64,000 nt of DNA from Mailhella massiliensis. GTDB lineage: Bacteria; Desulfobacterota; Desulfovibrionia; Desulfovibrionales; Desulfovibrionaceae. Shown piece by piece: positions 1-9,107 of this stretch (the stretch's first letter is position 1; every line of letters begins with the position of its first letter). The notes beneath the pieces are model-generated. The model was given only the letters and a program-made list of their open reading frames with translations. It ran no database searches and was not told where the DNA came from. The translations under genes and the position numbers were made by a program. Location: positions 67,217 to 131,216 of the forward strand of contig NZ_LT706952.1 in NCBI RefSeq assembly GCF_900155525.1. Reading direction: 5' to 3'.

Positions 1-1553
1 CGGGTGGCTTCGGTTCCGAGGCCCTTGCTTTCCTTGAGCGTGGCTTTCGCCTGACCGTCCTTGACCAGAAGATGGACGTGGGCCATGGCGTCAATCAGGC
101 TCCCCTCGCTGAATCGTGAGGGAGGAGAAGTCTTTTTCCGCACGCTTTCCGCGTTACGGCAGCGCACGGCGTCGCCCTGTTCCATGAGCGGCAGAAGTTC
201 CTGCTCCTGTTCATCGGAATCATCGTCATCCCTGGAAAGCGCCGTCCATCCGGCCTCCAGCAGTCGCCGCCCTGAGGCTTCCCATCGGGTATCTCCGAGA
301 GCAACGGCGATTTTCTGGGCTTCATAGCGCATGGGCGGATGAAATTGCAGACAGTAGGCCGTGGCGATCAGCAGAAAAAGGGCGCGTTCTTCCCCGGCAA
401 GGCTTTCCGCAGGTTCCCCGGTGGGAATGATGGCGTGGTGGGCGGTAATCTTTTTCGTGTTCCAGACCGTGCTTTTCAGGCGGGAATCCGCCTTGCCCGC
501 AAGCTGCTCCAGGCCGGAGACTCCGGCAAGGCGGCTTAGAATGGATGCGGCTTCGCCATGCTGCTCTTCCGGCAGATAGCGGCAGTCTGTCCTGGGGTAG
601 GTGGTGAGTTTCTTTTCATAAAGGCTCTGGGCGACATCCAGGACGCGCTTGGCCGACATGCCGAGTCTGGCGGAAGCGGATTTTTGCAGGGAAGAGAGGC
701 AATGAGGCAAGGGGGCGGGTCTGGTTTTCTTTTCCCGCAGCGCTTCCAGAACCGTTCCTTCCTTGCCGTTGACCGATTCCAGAACAGCGGCAACCTGAGC
801 AAGGTCCACAAGACGCCCGGAGCTGTCCAGTCCGTCCTGCGAGTCGGAAGGCACGAAGGTGACGGAACATTCTCCGTGGGGGTGGATGATGCTTGCCCGC
901 AGCACAAAATAATCCGAGGGCTTGAAATGGGCGATCTCCCTGTCGCGGGCCACAACCAGCGCCAGCGTGGGCGTCTGGACTCTGCCGAGGGAAAGCACTT
1001 CCGTGCGTCCGTTTTCTCTGCCTGTGATGGTCAGGGCGCGGGTGGCGTTTATGCCGACCAGCCAGTCGGCCATCATTCTGGCGCGGGCGGCGTCCCGCAA
1101 AGGAGCATTGGCGGCGTTGTCCGTGATGTTGCCGAGGGCGATGCTGACGGAGCGGTCATCCAGGGAAGGCAACCAGATACGGAAGACAGGTCCGCGATAG
1201 CGGAAATGTTCCAGCACTTCATCAACAAGAAGCTGGCCTTCCCGGTCAGGGTCGCCCGCATGGACGACGGAGGCGGCGTCGCGCAGCAGTTTGCCGATGG
1301 TGTCGAGCTGTGCTTTCGACGTGCGCTTGACCACATATTTCCATGAGGAAGGGATGATGGGCAGATGTTCGCGCCGCCATTGGGCATATTCAGGGCAGTA
1401 GGCTTCAGGATAGGCGGGTTCAAGAAGGTGGCCGAAGCACCAGGTGACGATGTTGTCTCCGCACCGGATACAGCCCTGTTCCGTGCGTCCCCCGCCAAGT
1501 CCTCTGGCAATGGCTTTTCCAAGATTCGGTTTTTCAGCGATGAAAAGTCTCAT
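1..1553 (-). CDS. topB: DNA topoisomerase III, 3' end cut by window edge
   Basis: The first 517 codons of a type IA topoisomerase are read on the minus strand from ATG at 1551-1553. The N-terminus is a Toprim fold (MRLFIAEKPNLGKA, with the catalytic Glu at residue 7), followed by the DPDREG motif. The active-site segment TTYPRTDC places the catalytic Tyr at about residue 319, near Tyr328 of E. coli TopB. The C-terminal part runs off the left edge. It starts 3 bp after the stop of the ArdC-like gene, so it belongs to the conjugation operon. Plasmid and ICE TopB/TraE proteins resolve replication and transfer intermediates. The enzyme is certain; its exact role in transfer is inferred from family knowledge. 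Confidence 0.93.
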   Translation of the reverse strand, partial: MRLFIAEKPNLGKAIARGLGGGRTEQGCIRCGDNIVTWCFGHLLEPAYPEAYCPEYAQWRREHLPIIPSSWKYVVKRTSKAQLDTIGKLLRDAASVVHAGDPDREGQLLVDEVLEHFRYRGPVFRIWLPSLDDRSVSIALGNITDNAANAPLRDAARARMMADWLVGINATRALTITGRENGRTEVLSLGRVQTPTLALVVARDREIAHFKPSDYFVLRASIIHPHGECSVTFVPSDSQDGLDSSGRLVDLAQVAAVLESVNGKEGTVLEALREKKTRPAPLPHCLSSLQKSASARLGMSAKRVLDVAQSLYEKKLTTYPRTDCRYLPEEQHGEAASILSRLAGVSGLEQLAGKADSRLKSTVWNTKKITAHHAIIPTGEPAESLAGEERALFLLIATAYCLQFHPPMRYEAQKIAVALGDTRWEASGRRLLEAGWTALSRDDDDSDEQEQELLPLMEQGDAVRCRNAESVRKKTSPPSRFSEGSLIDAMAHVHLLVKDGQAKATLKESKGLGTEAT

Positions 1554-1556
1554 GCG

Positions 1557-2981
1557 TTATATCCTCATGCGCTGCGCCGAGGCAGCCTGCTGTTCCAGTA
1601 AGGGTGCGTTATGTTCCAGAGCGCCCGGAGCCGGGCGGAGTTTGTCGTCCATTTCCATGTGGAGAACGTGGGCCATCTTGTCGAAAAGCACGGCAAGCTC
1701 CATCACGGAGTCAGGGTCCTGCTTGAGGGCCAGATTGAGGAAGTCCGGGTTCTGAAGGATGAGGCGTGTTTTTGTGACCGGGTTGTCCGTGTTCTTGAAG
1801 GCAACGGCTGCCTCGGTGAAAGACAGCGGTTCGGAGAAGGCGCTGTTTCGGGAAAGGCGCTCGAAGACCTGCGAGCCGGAAGTTTCTTCGGCATGGAAGG
1901 AAACGCCGCAGGCCGCGTCGCGCTGCTTCTGAAGTTCCACCAGTTCCGGCCATGCTTCCCGTCTGGGAAACCACCTTGCCGCAGGCTGTTCATCGGATTC
2001 AAACTGATGCAGCACCGTCAGTATCTTTGCCGCTTCCGAAGCCGCCTGAAACACGGCTTTGACATCGCCGCCGGAAAATTTCTGATTCCAGTTGGCGATA
2101 TAGGCGGCGGAATTCGTTTCCGGCATGGGCAGCGCAAGATGCGCGCCGGCCAGCATGGAAAACATTTCCGCGCGCATTTCTTCAAAGGCGTAGCTCTTTA
2201 TGGTCTGCGTATTTTTCAGCTGACGGTTTTCCCGCGTTTCGTGCCCGGTGGCATGGAAGAACTCGTGCAGTTTGGCGGCGTAATATTCATCCGTACCGCT
2301 GAACCGTTCGGGATACGGCAGGGCTACCTCGTTTTTTTCCATGTTGAAGCAGGGATCGCCGCCGTAGTGCCTGACGTGAACGCCGGAGCTGGCGATGAAG
2401 CGTTCCACCATCTCATGCCGTTCAATCTGCGTCATGGCATGGGCGGGACGTTCCTTGGCGGGGAATCCTTCAATCTGGGCGGCATTGAAGACCGTGAAAG
2501 GATAGAAAAGCGTTTTACGCTGAACGTCGGGAACGTCCTGCCCCCGGTCCTTCATTTCTTCGATGCGCCGGAGTTCTTCCCTGGTCAGGAATTTCCAGGC
2601 TCCGTTTTCTTCCACAATGTAGGCGACTTCCTCCGGTCGCAGCACCTTGACGCCTCGTTCGCCCTTGCGGATGTTCATTTGCAGTTCGGGGTGGGCGTTC
2701 TGAAAGCTCTGAAGCTGGTTGAAGGTCATCCACCGGTCATCGGCGTATCCCCTGACAATGGTTGTCAGCAGCAGCCGAACCAGGTTCGCCCCGCTGTACT
2801 CTCTGCCGGTCACGGGACAGAACGGCATTCCCACAGGCGTGTCGGAGGTCCAGCCCCGTTGCCAGTCCCCGGCTTTTTCCGCCAGGGAAAGCATGGTTTC
2901 AGCGATGCCGTTGACGAACTCTTCCTGGACTTCGCGGCTTATCTGAAAGCGGTTTTTTCTTTCGCGCGGCTGCTCACTCAT
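1557..2981 (-). CDS. ArdC-like antirestriction protein with zincin metallopeptidase domain
   Basis: A 474-aa protein with the ArdC/TraC-primase layout: an N-terminal ssDNA-binding ArdC domain (about residues 10-125) and a C-terminal zincin-like domain. The zinc-binding motif HEFFH is at residues 239-243, with a further His at 247 (HATGHE). ArdC proteins bind single-stranded DNA and protect incoming DNA from type I/II restriction during conjugation. The start codon overlaps the stop of the upstream 71-aa gene (ATGA), and topB follows after 3 bp, so the three are translationally linked. The family call is good; protease activity is not demonstrated for most relatives. An antirestriction function makes sense in a genome carrying two restriction systems in this window. 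Confidence 0.85.
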   Translation of the reverse strand: MSEQPRERKNRFQISREVQEEFVNGIAETMLSLAEKAGDWQRGWTSDTPVGMPFCPVTGREYSGANLVRLLLTTIVRGYADDRWMTFNQLQSFQNAHPELQMNIRKGERGVKVLRPEEVAYIVEENGAWKFLTREELRRIEEMKDRGQDVPDVQRKTLFYPFTVFNAAQIEGFPAKERPAHAMTQIERHEMVERFIASSGVHVRHYGGDPCFNMEKNEVALPYPERFSGTDEYYAAKLHEFFHATGHETRENRQLKNTQTIKSYAFEEMRAEMFSMLAGAHLALPMPETNSAAYIANWNQKFSGGDVKAVFQAASEAAKILTVLHQFESDEQPAARWFPRREAWPELVELQKQRDAACGVSFHAEETSGSQVFERLSRNSAFSEPLSFTEAAVAFKNTDNPVTKTRLILQNPDFLNLALKQDPDSVMELAVLFDKMAHVLHMEMDDKLRPAPGALEHNAPLLEQQAASAQRMRI

Positions 2982-3193
2982 GCGTTTTCCTCCCTTAGTT
3001 CCACGATGACGGAATCCTGCTCGTCGTGCGGATTGAGAAAGCCCGCCAGAACGGCGTCCTCCCTGCTCATCAGGAAGGCCCCGGCGTCGAGCTGTCGTTC
3101 AATATGCCGGGGCGTAAGGGATACGCGCTCCTTTTCCCGGCAACGGACAGGGGAATCAAAGAGGCCGAAACTGTTGCGCGGAACGTCTTTCAT
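2978..3193 (-). CDS. Small hypothetical protein of the conjugation operon (71 aa)
   Basis: A 71-aa ORF starting MKDVPRNSFG with a strong ribosome-binding site (AAAGGAG) just upstream. A longer in-frame reading starting near 3484 is rejected because it overlaps icmT entirely and the Shine-Dalgarno favours 3193. The protein is charged, with no membrane segment or known motif that I recognise. Its stop overlaps the start of the ArdC-like gene (ATGA), and icmT ends 25 bp upstream, so it is co-transcribed and translationally coupled. Function unknown; accessory ORFs at this position are common in conjugation regions. Confidence 0.65.
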   Translation of the reverse strand: MKDVPRNSFGLFDSPVRCREKERVSLTPRHIERQLDAGAFLMSREDAVLAGFLNPHDEQDSVIVELREENA

Positions 3194-3218
3194 GTCGAAC
3201 TCCTTTCGGGTTGTTGAA

Positions 3219-3491
3219 TTACCAGCGGCATCGTTTGCGCCAGAGGGTTTCGGTGTATCTGGTCTCCCGGCGTCTGCCCATGAACGCCGTGCGTATCGCT
3301 CTGAGACAGGCAAGAGGCGACATGCCGGAGCGTTGAACAAAGAACAGGGCCACAATGCCCAGGCAGGCAATGGCTGCCGTCCACCAGGACCAGTGGAACA
3401 GCCACAGCGCCAGGGGAAAGATGGCACGGGCATCCAGAATGAAAATTTTCGGCGTGAGACCGGTATCCCGCCAGAGAACTTCACCGTTCAT
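3219..3491 (-). CDS. icmT: IcmT/TraK-like T4BSS membrane protein
   Basis: A 90-aa protein with the IcmT pattern: an N-terminal WRDTG segment, an FILDARAIFP segment and then one or two hydrophobic stretches (about residues 23-52, LALWLFHWSWWTAAIACLGIVALFF). Legionella IcmT is 86 aa, the same size. IcmT is a small inner-membrane component of the Dot/Icm apparatus and corresponds to TraK of IncI plasmids. Its start overlaps the dotB stop (ATGA), as expected for a coupled apparatus gene. Identification rests on motif, size and position directly after DotB. Confidence 0.82.
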   Translation of the reverse strand: MNGEVLWRDTGLTPKIFILDARAIFPLALWLFHWSWWTAAIACLGIVALFFVQRSGMSPLACLRAIRTAFMGRRRETRYTETLWRKRCRW

Positions 3492-4663
3492 GAGGTTTCC
3501 TCCAGAGCGAGAGCGTGGGACGGACTGTTTTGCCTTGCCTTGCGCTCCGCCAGAATGGCCTGATAGATGTCCCTGCCTATGTGGCCTCCGGCATAGGCGC
3601 GTTCGGCGGCATCCTGTATGCGCTGGCCGGAGGAGAAAAGCAGTTCTTCGGCCTGCGGAATCAGACGTTCCAGGGGCGTGTTCAGCAGGGTTTCCCGGAT
3701 TTCGGGTGTGAAGGCCAGATATTCGCGCAGCGCCGTGCGTCCGCTGTTGTCCGGCAACGGAACGAGACGCTGGGAAATGATGAGCCTGAGACTGGAAATG
3801 AGCGTCGCCGTGATTTGCAGCCTTTCCGCAATGGGAAAGACGTTGATGATGCGGGAAAGAGTTTCCGGCACGGAGCGCGTATGCACCGTGGAATAGGCGG
3901 CAACGCCTATTTCCGCGCTTTCGATCATGCCCCGGAGCGTATCGGGATCACGGCTTTCCCCGATGAGCACCACGTCCGGCGCCGTGCGCGTTGAGTTGCG
4001 CGTGGCCGTAAGAAACGACCTCAGATGTTCGGGAATGGTGCTTTGCGATACCGGGCCTCCGGGGTTCGGTATGGCGTCAAAGTCGAATTCTATGGGGGAT
4101 TCATAGGTGCTGACGTTGCGCCCGCCCTTTTCAATGATGCGTCGAAGAATGGCGGCGAGCAGCGTACTTTTTCCGCTTCCCATGACGCCAGTGACCAGAA
4201 CCAGACCGTTTGACGGCATGGCATGGTCCAGAATTTTCTGTTCCACATGCAGGTCTTCCAGGGCCGGGGGCATGGAAGGAATGGCACGGAACACGATTTT
4301 GACGCCGGTGGAATAGCCGTCGGCCACCGGGGTGGCATTGCCGCGATAGCGGCGGCGCACACCTCGGCTTTCCTCGATTTCATGGGCAAAGTCATAGTCC
4401 GACTGGCCGGACTTGATGAGCGCGGCCACGGAATTGTTCCGGGTCAGGCGTTCCAGTGCGGACAGAAGTTCATCGGTCGTAATGGCCCGCTGCGTGACCA
4501 TCCGCCATGTTCCGTTGAGGCGCATCCATGCCGGAAGCGCGGAACGCAGGCACAGGTCGGACATGCCGCAACGGGTTCCCCAGAGCAGCAGGTCGTTGAT
4601 GCCCGCATAGTCCCAGCGGATACGCGGTTCACGAGGATACCAGCCGGGATTCGTCATGGTCAT
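3488..4663 (-). CDS. dotB: DotB/TraJ-type secretion ATPase
   Basis: A 391-aa ATPase of the VirB11/PilT/DotB superfamily. Walker A (GVMGSGKST) is at residues 159-167, followed by a Walker B/Glu segment (VVLIGESRDPDT) and a His-box (YSTVHTRS). DotB is the hexameric cytoplasmic ATPase that powers the type IVB channel; TraJ is the IncI homologue. A Shine-Dalgarno-like GGGGAGAAA precedes the start at 4663; a second ATG two codons in is an alternative. It overlaps dotC upstream and icmT downstream by 4 bp each, giving a tightly coupled D-C-B-T block that is conserved among Dot/Icm systems. Confidence 0.93.
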   Translation of the reverse strand: MTMTNPGWYPREPRIRWDYAGINDLLLWGTRCGMSDLCLRSALPAWMRLNGTWRMVTQRAITTDELLSALERLTRNNSVAALIKSGQSDYDFAHEIEESRGVRRRYRGNATPVADGYSTGVKIVFRAIPSMPPALEDLHVEQKILDHAMPSNGLVLVTGVMGSGKSTLLAAILRRIIEKGGRNVSTYESPIEFDFDAIPNPGGPVSQSTIPEHLRSFLTATRNSTRTAPDVVLIGESRDPDTLRGMIESAEIGVAAYSTVHTRSVPETLSRIINVFPIAERLQITATLISSLRLIISQRLVPLPDNSGRTALREYLAFTPEIRETLLNTPLERLIPQAEELLFSSGQRIQDAAERAYAGGHIGRDIYQAILAERKARQNSPSHALALEETS

Positions 4664-5706
4664 TTTCTCCCCTTTTTTACGGAAGGAGACGGGGCGACCG
4701 TGAAGGATGACGGCGCGGTAATCCGATAAACGCGCTGGCCGATGTTCAGCTTGTTTCCGTTGTCCGTGGTGTGCATTCCCAGGTCGGAAGAGGCGGTGCT
4801 GATGCGGCTCAGAAGATGCTGGGCCGTGAGCAGATGATACAGCATGGCTCCGCGATAGCTCCGCACCATCCGCGCCACGTTGTCTGCGTAAAGCTGATCC
4901 GCCTCTTTCAGCCCCTGCGTCCAGGCATCGCGCACGGCGCGTCGCCAGATGGCCCGCTCTTCGCTGCTTTGGGGCAGAACGGCGGGGTTAGGCTTTTCCG
5001 GTTCGGGAAAATCGTCCATCATCAGAAAGGTTCGCCAGTGAGGAACAACCGCGATGTACTGTGCCGGTTCAAGCATTTCATAAGTCGCTTTTGCTGCTGT
5101 CGCGGTTCCCGGCTCTTCAATCCGCATGGAGGCTCCGGCCCGTGCCAGAAGCGGCGGCATGATGAGGGCTTCCCCCTGCGTCAGAACAAGCGGCGTGAAG
5201 TTGAAGGCGGCATCCATGATGGTACTGAACTCTTCGGTTCTGGCGGCAAGCTGTCGGTAGCGCCAGGTTATGGCCGTCTGAAACGTAACAAGCCGGGCCG
5301 CCTCCTTGATGGCTCTGGGGCGCATGAGCTTGACGGCGGTATGCTCCTTTTCACTGCCGCCTTTCATTTCCAGAAGTTCCGCCAGCTCGTCGGGATCGCC
5401 TTTGCGCGGCCCCGAAGCAGGGTCGGCGGGAACATGCACGGCCAGGTATTGCCCGTTGCCGTCTTCAGCATAGGAGGCGTCGTAGGGGGTGAAGGCCTGG
5501 TCGTCGTTTGTTTTGTCCGCTGCTTTCGGCGCATTGACCGTGCCGGGGGGAACGGGCACGGGAGTCGTGGGGGCATTTTGCGGGCTCATTCCCGCGCACC
5601 CGGTCAGAGAGACGGCTGCGATGAAGGCCAGCAGAAGAGAAGCCGCCTTCCGGGGACCGAAAAGACGAAACCGAAGCGCAGGGATGAGACGGGCGAACAT
5701 CGTCAT
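4660..5706 (-). CDS. dotC: DotC/TraI-like outer-membrane lipoprotein of T4BSS
   Basis: A 348-aa lipoprotein: a basic N-terminus, hydrophobic segment and lipobox LTGC with the lipidated Cys at residue 37. A low-complexity Pro/Thr linker follows (about 42-60), then a DotC domain. DotC with DotD and DotH forms the outer-membrane core of the type IVB channel and is needed to place DotH in the outer membrane. It overlaps dotD and dotB by 4 bp (ATGA at both ends). The gene order dotD-dotC-dotB supports the call strongly. Confidence 0.9.
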   Translation of the reverse strand: MTMFARLIPALRFRLFGPRKAASLLLAFIAAVSLTGCAGMSPQNAPTTPVPVPPGTVNAPKAADKTNDDQAFTPYDASYAEDGNGQYLAVHVPADPASGPRKGDPDELAELLEMKGGSEKEHTAVKLMRPRAIKEAARLVTFQTAITWRYRQLAARTEEFSTIMDAAFNFTPLVLTQGEALIMPPLLARAGASMRIEEPGTATAAKATYEMLEPAQYIAVVPHWRTFLMMDDFPEPEKPNPAVLPQSSEERAIWRRAVRDAWTQGLKEADQLYADNVARMVRSYRGAMLYHLLTAQHLLSRISTASSDLGMHTTDNGNKLNIGQRVYRITAPSSFTVAPSPSVKKGRK

Positions 5707-6173
5707 GAATGAAGCTCCTTACCGGTGGTTCTTGCCAGCGTGAGAACGCGGTTGATGGGGTCGAAACGCACGGCGGCCTGGGGCTGTATCTGCCATGCGA
5801 TGTCTTCCAGAAGTTCATGGGCGGGACGGTTCAGCCCATGCACCACCACGGTCATGACCTGTGCGGAGGGAGTTCCCGCTTCCCTGTAGCGAAAGCCGAG
5901 TTGCAGGCAGATTTCCTTGAGCGCTCCTTCTACGGGTCCCGTCCAGGTAATGGAGACAGGCAGATTCAGCGAAGGGGCGGAAGGCAGCAGCAGAGGCTGC
6001 AACCCCTGTCCGCGTAGTCTGGCGATCATGGCGAGTTCCCCATGAGCCTGTTCTGCCGCGTGTCCCAGGGTGGTTGATACGAAATCGGCGGGCGGAGGAG
6101 CGGAAGACTGCTCCCTTCCCACGCAGGCGGCGAGAAAAAGACAGCATAAACACAGCACAAGGTTGCGGAACAT
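5703..6173 (-). CDS. dotD: DotD/TraH-like T4BSS lipoprotein
   Basis: A 156-aa lipoprotein with lipobox FLAAC (Cys17). The C-terminal half has the DotD fold pattern (secretin N-domain-like; LPVSITWTGPVEGALKEIC through VRFDPINRVLTL). DotD (163 aa in Legionella) partners with DotC to recruit DotH. GGAGG lies 6 nt before the ATG. It overlaps dotC by 4 bp. The upstream icmV-like gene ends 42 bp before this start. Confidence 0.88.
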   Translation of the reverse strand: MFRNLVLCLCCLFLAACVGREQSSAPPPADFVSTTLGHAAEQAHGELAMIARLRGQGLQPLLLPSAPSLNLPVSITWTGPVEGALKEICLQLGFRYREAGTPSAQVMTVVVHGLNRPAHELLEDIAWQIQPQAAVRFDPINRVLTLARTTGKELHS

Positions 6174-6215
6174 GATGGACCTCCTTTATGGATGAAAAGA
6201 CATACCCCGCCCGAA

Positions 6216-6659
6216 TTACGGGCGATGGGAAACGACGCCGACTCCTTGCAGCAGCCAGCGACCGAACGGCAGAAAACGGCGGTTACGCAAAAGGGAAATG
6301 CGCCAGAGCGTCGTGAGGATTCCAAAAAGACATGGCAGAGAGATGAGACAGAGGGCGATGACGGACAGCACGGTTCGCTGCCATATCGCCGCCAGAGCGC
6401 AGAGGACGACGGGAGCGATAAAAAGCGGAACGCGCAGACGCAGCACCCTGATGACGCCGGGAATATCCGCGTCGTCGGCGATGCCCCAGGCGGCAAGCAG
6501 CAGAGAAAAGTCCTGAGCAACCGCGTGTTGTTCCTGGGAAGAGCGATGACTGCGGAAAAAAGCGACACGGGCACAAAGTCTGTTCCGAAGAAGGGAACAT
6601 TGCCGCATGGACTCGCAAAGAGCGGTAACAAAAGCCGTGGTCGAGAGATACTTTTTCAT
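6216..6659 (-). CDS. IcmV/TraX-like small membrane protein (tentative)
   Basis: A 147-aa protein with two adjacent hydrophobic segments (about residues 72-115, from VPLFIAPVV to LPCLFGILTTLW) and a basic N-terminal third. It lies 5 bp downstream of dotA and 42 bp upstream of dotD. In Dot/Icm and IncI systems the gene paired with dotA/traY is icmV/traX, also a small membrane protein with two central membrane segments. Sequence similarity alone does not let me confirm this, so the call rests on topology, size and position. It could instead be an element-specific membrane protein. Confidence 0.55.
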   Translation of the reverse strand: MKKYLSTTAFVTALCESMRQCSLLRNRLCARVAFFRSHRSSQEQHAVAQDFSLLLAAWGIADDADIPGVIRVLRLRVPLFIAPVVLCALAAIWQRTVLSVIALCLISLPCLFGILTTLWRISLLRNRRFLPFGRWLLQGVGVVSHRP

Positions 6660-6664
6660 AGGCG

Positions 6665-8764
6665 TCAGCTTCTGAAGTTATCCTGTGATATTCGTGAAGT
6701 CTGGGAAACTCCTGACGGTGATTGCGTCGGCATCGCGTGCCCGGAGCCGGGGCTGTTCCATTGCCTCGAAATGTCGCCGCGAAGTTCCCTTGCGCCCTGC
6801 GCCCCGGAGCTGACGGTATTGGTGGAGGCGATAAAGATGCTTTTGACTCCGGCCTGGTCTTCCTTTTCTCCCAGCCCGTGGATTTGCTGACCTATCCAGC
6901 TGGTCACATGCTCCGGCAGGTAATGGATGAGAGAGAAGAACTTGTTGGCCGCCATGATGACGACGATGCCGAGGATGACCAGCATGGAGAACGTGCCGGT
7001 AATGCCGAGAATTTTGGTTTGTGCGGTTCCGGCGACGAACATCTCAAAGCTGGCTCCGAGAAGTCTGCCGAGGACGTTCATGAGAATGACGGCGGCAAAG
7101 AATCCCGCCACCATCAGAGGAGGACGGATGATGATGGCAAGGAGAAGAAAATAGCCTCTTTTGCCGTGCTGACCGGCAGCGCCGTCTCCGTCGGGCAGCG
7201 CATGGGCGCACAGCCAGAGCGGGGCCGCGACCAGGGCTTCCACAATGAGGATGATCCAGCCCACCATGGCCGAAATCCAGCGGATGAAGGGAATGGCGGG
7301 CAGGTAGTAGGCCAGCGCCAGCCCGTACAGCAGAAGGGGAAGAAAAACGGCGAACAGGGCAAAGGAGATATACTTGTCCAGATTCGGAATGGCCTTGCCT
7401 ATGAGAGGCAGCTCCTTGCCCATGGAGTGCGCCACATCCACGACGCCGAGCGCCGAGGCCAGCCCCCATGCCGTACCGATGAAGTAGTCCCCCACATTGG
7501 AAATCGCCATGATGGGGTCCTGGCTGGAGAGCTTTTCAACGGCAATGGGCAGAATGTTTGCGGCGACCAGTTGATTCAACGTGGCCCGCAGCCAGTTGGT
7601 CAGCTCGTCAAAGGCCCGGCCTTCATCCGTCACGGACGGCGTGGCCGTGATGTCCGTGATTCCCCTTCGGCTGGAATAGGCGGTCTTGATATAGTTTGCC
7701 ACACGTTCCTTCGCGGCTTCATAGTCCTGTAAGCCGTGCGTCCAGGCATACAGTTCGGAGACGGTATATTGGTGCGGGCTGTAGGTGATGCCGGAGTACA
7801 TGGCCTCGCGGACTTCCTGATTGATCCATGCTATGGACCAGTAGGAAGAACCGGCGATGAGCCAGCCGTACTGGGCGGAGTTTTCCTGGAAGTCTGCGAG
7901 CTTGCTTTGAAGCTGTCCCTGTCCGGCATAGCTTTGCAGTTCGGAAAGAATGGCCGCATTGACCTGATTGGCGGCACTGTGCAGCGCACGGGGGTCAATG
8001 GAGGAAGACGGCGTTTCCGGGTCGGCAAGCTGCTGCGCCACAGAAGAAAGAGCGGAGATGGCCGTTCCTACGGCATTGACCTTACCCCTGCACAGGGCAT
8101 CGCTTTCATCCACACAGGAAACCTGAATGGAACCCGCATTGCCGTTGAAAAGGAACTGGTATTCTCCCCCGGAGCGGAACCAGTTGCTTTTGTAATTCCA
8201 TTCTCCGCCCGGCGAGATGTTCATGCCTCGACGCTCGTTCAGGTAATACTGGAGCGTCAAAGATTCCAGAGCGCCGTTGGTAATGGCCGCATAGTGCGTG
8301 ACGTTCTGGTCCGGTGCCTGTACGGTGATCTGACCGGCGTGTTCCACAAAGTAGTCGGTCCCCAGTTCCCAGACGAAATTGCCGAGGTTGATGGAAAAAC
8401 CGATGCAGGCCAGAATGGCCACCTGGAAGAGACTCAGCCCCTTGAAGATCGGAGCCAGAGCGCCCATGGCCCCCACAAAACGCAGGGGCATCCACAGGGA
8501 GCTGAAACGCTTGCCGAAGGGTACGCCTTCATGCGCCGTTCCGGCCACGGCCAGAGCCATGACCCACAGGAACAGCGCGGAAATGACGGCCAGCGCCACC
8601 AGATTGAAGGCGCTGAAAATCTGGAGCATCAGCTCCGAAGCCTGCGAGCCTCCAAGACCGGCTCCCCAGGTATCCCATCCCTGTCCGAGGAAGGTGTCGA
8701 GAATCTGCTTGCTGGCATCCGTGGGCAGAAGAATTTCCGAGGTGGCAGGGAGTTCAGAGGCCAT
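6665..8764 (-). CDS. dotA: DotA/TraY-family polytopic T4BSS protein
   Basis: About 699 aa from ATG at 8762-8764. This start is chosen because a Shine-Dalgarno GGGGAG sits 5 nt upstream; longer in-frame starts run through that site and overlap the divergent toxin-antitoxin promoter. Many hydrophobic segments frame a large central periplasmic-like region (about residues 160-390, rich in Ser/Gln/Tyr), and a C-terminal membrane cluster contains LWLCAHALPDGDG, a DotA/TraY signature region. DotA is an inner-membrane protein needed for type IVB transfer (TraY in IncI plasmids). Upstream on the other strand is a toxin-antitoxin pair. Confidence 0.87.
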   Translation of the reverse strand: MASELPATSEILLPTDASKQILDTFLGQGWDTWGAGLGGSQASELMLQIFSAFNLVALAVISALFLWVMALAVAGTAHEGVPFGKRFSSLWMPLRFVGAMGALAPIFKGLSLFQVAILACIGFSINLGNFVWELGTDYFVEHAGQITVQAPDQNVTHYAAITNGALESLTLQYYLNERRGMNISPGGEWNYKSNWFRSGGEYQFLFNGNAGSIQVSCVDESDALCRGKVNAVGTAISALSSVAQQLADPETPSSSIDPRALHSAANQVNAAILSELQSYAGQGQLQSKLADFQENSAQYGWLIAGSSYWSIAWINQEVREAMYSGITYSPHQYTVSELYAWTHGLQDYEAAKERVANYIKTAYSSRRGITDITATPSVTDEGRAFDELTNWLRATLNQLVAANILPIAVEKLSSQDPIMAISNVGDYFIGTAWGLASALGVVDVAHSMGKELPLIGKAIPNLDKYISFALFAVFLPLLLYGLALAYYLPAIPFIRWISAMVGWIILIVEALVAAPLWLCAHALPDGDGAAGQHGKRGYFLLLAIIIRPPLMVAGFFAAVILMNVLGRLLGASFEMFVAGTAQTKILGITGTFSMLVILGIVVIMAANKFFSLIHYLPEHVTSWIGQQIHGLGEKEDQAGVKSIFIASTNTVSSGAQGARELRGDISRQWNSPGSGHAMPTQSPSGVSQTSRISQDNFRS

Positions 8765-8796
8765 GGCATCTCCCCTTTTCTTCATTGAGGATGTTG

Positions 8797-8824
8797 TTGA
8801 CTTTGTGTCCAATTGAGCTACACT
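8797..8824 (+). promoter_or_regulatory. Probable sigma70 promoter of the toxin-antitoxin pair
   Basis: TTGACT at 8797-8802 and TACACT at 8819-8824 are separated by 16 bp. They lie 23 bp upstream of the antitoxin ATG (8847), with an AGGAGG-type ribosome-binding site between. The site sits in the short gap between the divergent dotA start and the antitoxin. RelB/DinJ-type antitoxins usually repress such promoters; no operator was defined here. Confidence 0.6.
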
Positions 8825-8846
8825 TTCTAAAAACAGGAGGACAATC

Positions 8847-9107
8847 ATGCCTGCCAACGATTATGTTCGCGCCCGCATTGACCCTGCCATCAAGCATGAG
8901 GCCGCCGCCGTACTGGCAACCATGGGGCTGACGGTATCCGATCTCTGCCGCATGGCGCTGGCCAGAGTGGCTCATGAAAAGCGTCTGCCTTTCAGCGACG
9001 ATATTCCCAATGCACTGACCCGTGAAACTATAGAGAAGGCGGAACGGGGAGAGGAAATATTTCACGCCAAGGATGCGGAAGATCTTTTCAGACAGTTGGG
9101 GATATAA
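8847..9107 (+). CDS. RelB/DinJ-family antitoxin
   Basis: An 86-aa protein with an N-terminal ribbon-helix-helix typical of DinJ/RelB antitoxins (NDYVRARIDPAIKHEA, then MGLTVSDLCRMAL) and an acidic C-terminal tail that would wrap the toxin. AGGAGG precedes the ATG. The toxin gene begins at the very next base after the stop. It is encoded on the opposite strand to the conjugation operon, between dotA and the icmX-like gene, so it is an insertion with its own promoter. It likely aids maintenance of the element. Confidence 0.88.
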   Translation: MPANDYVRARIDPAIKHEAAAVLATMGLTVSDLCRMALARVAHEKRLPFSDDIPNALTRETIEKAERGEEIFHAKDAEDLFRQLGI

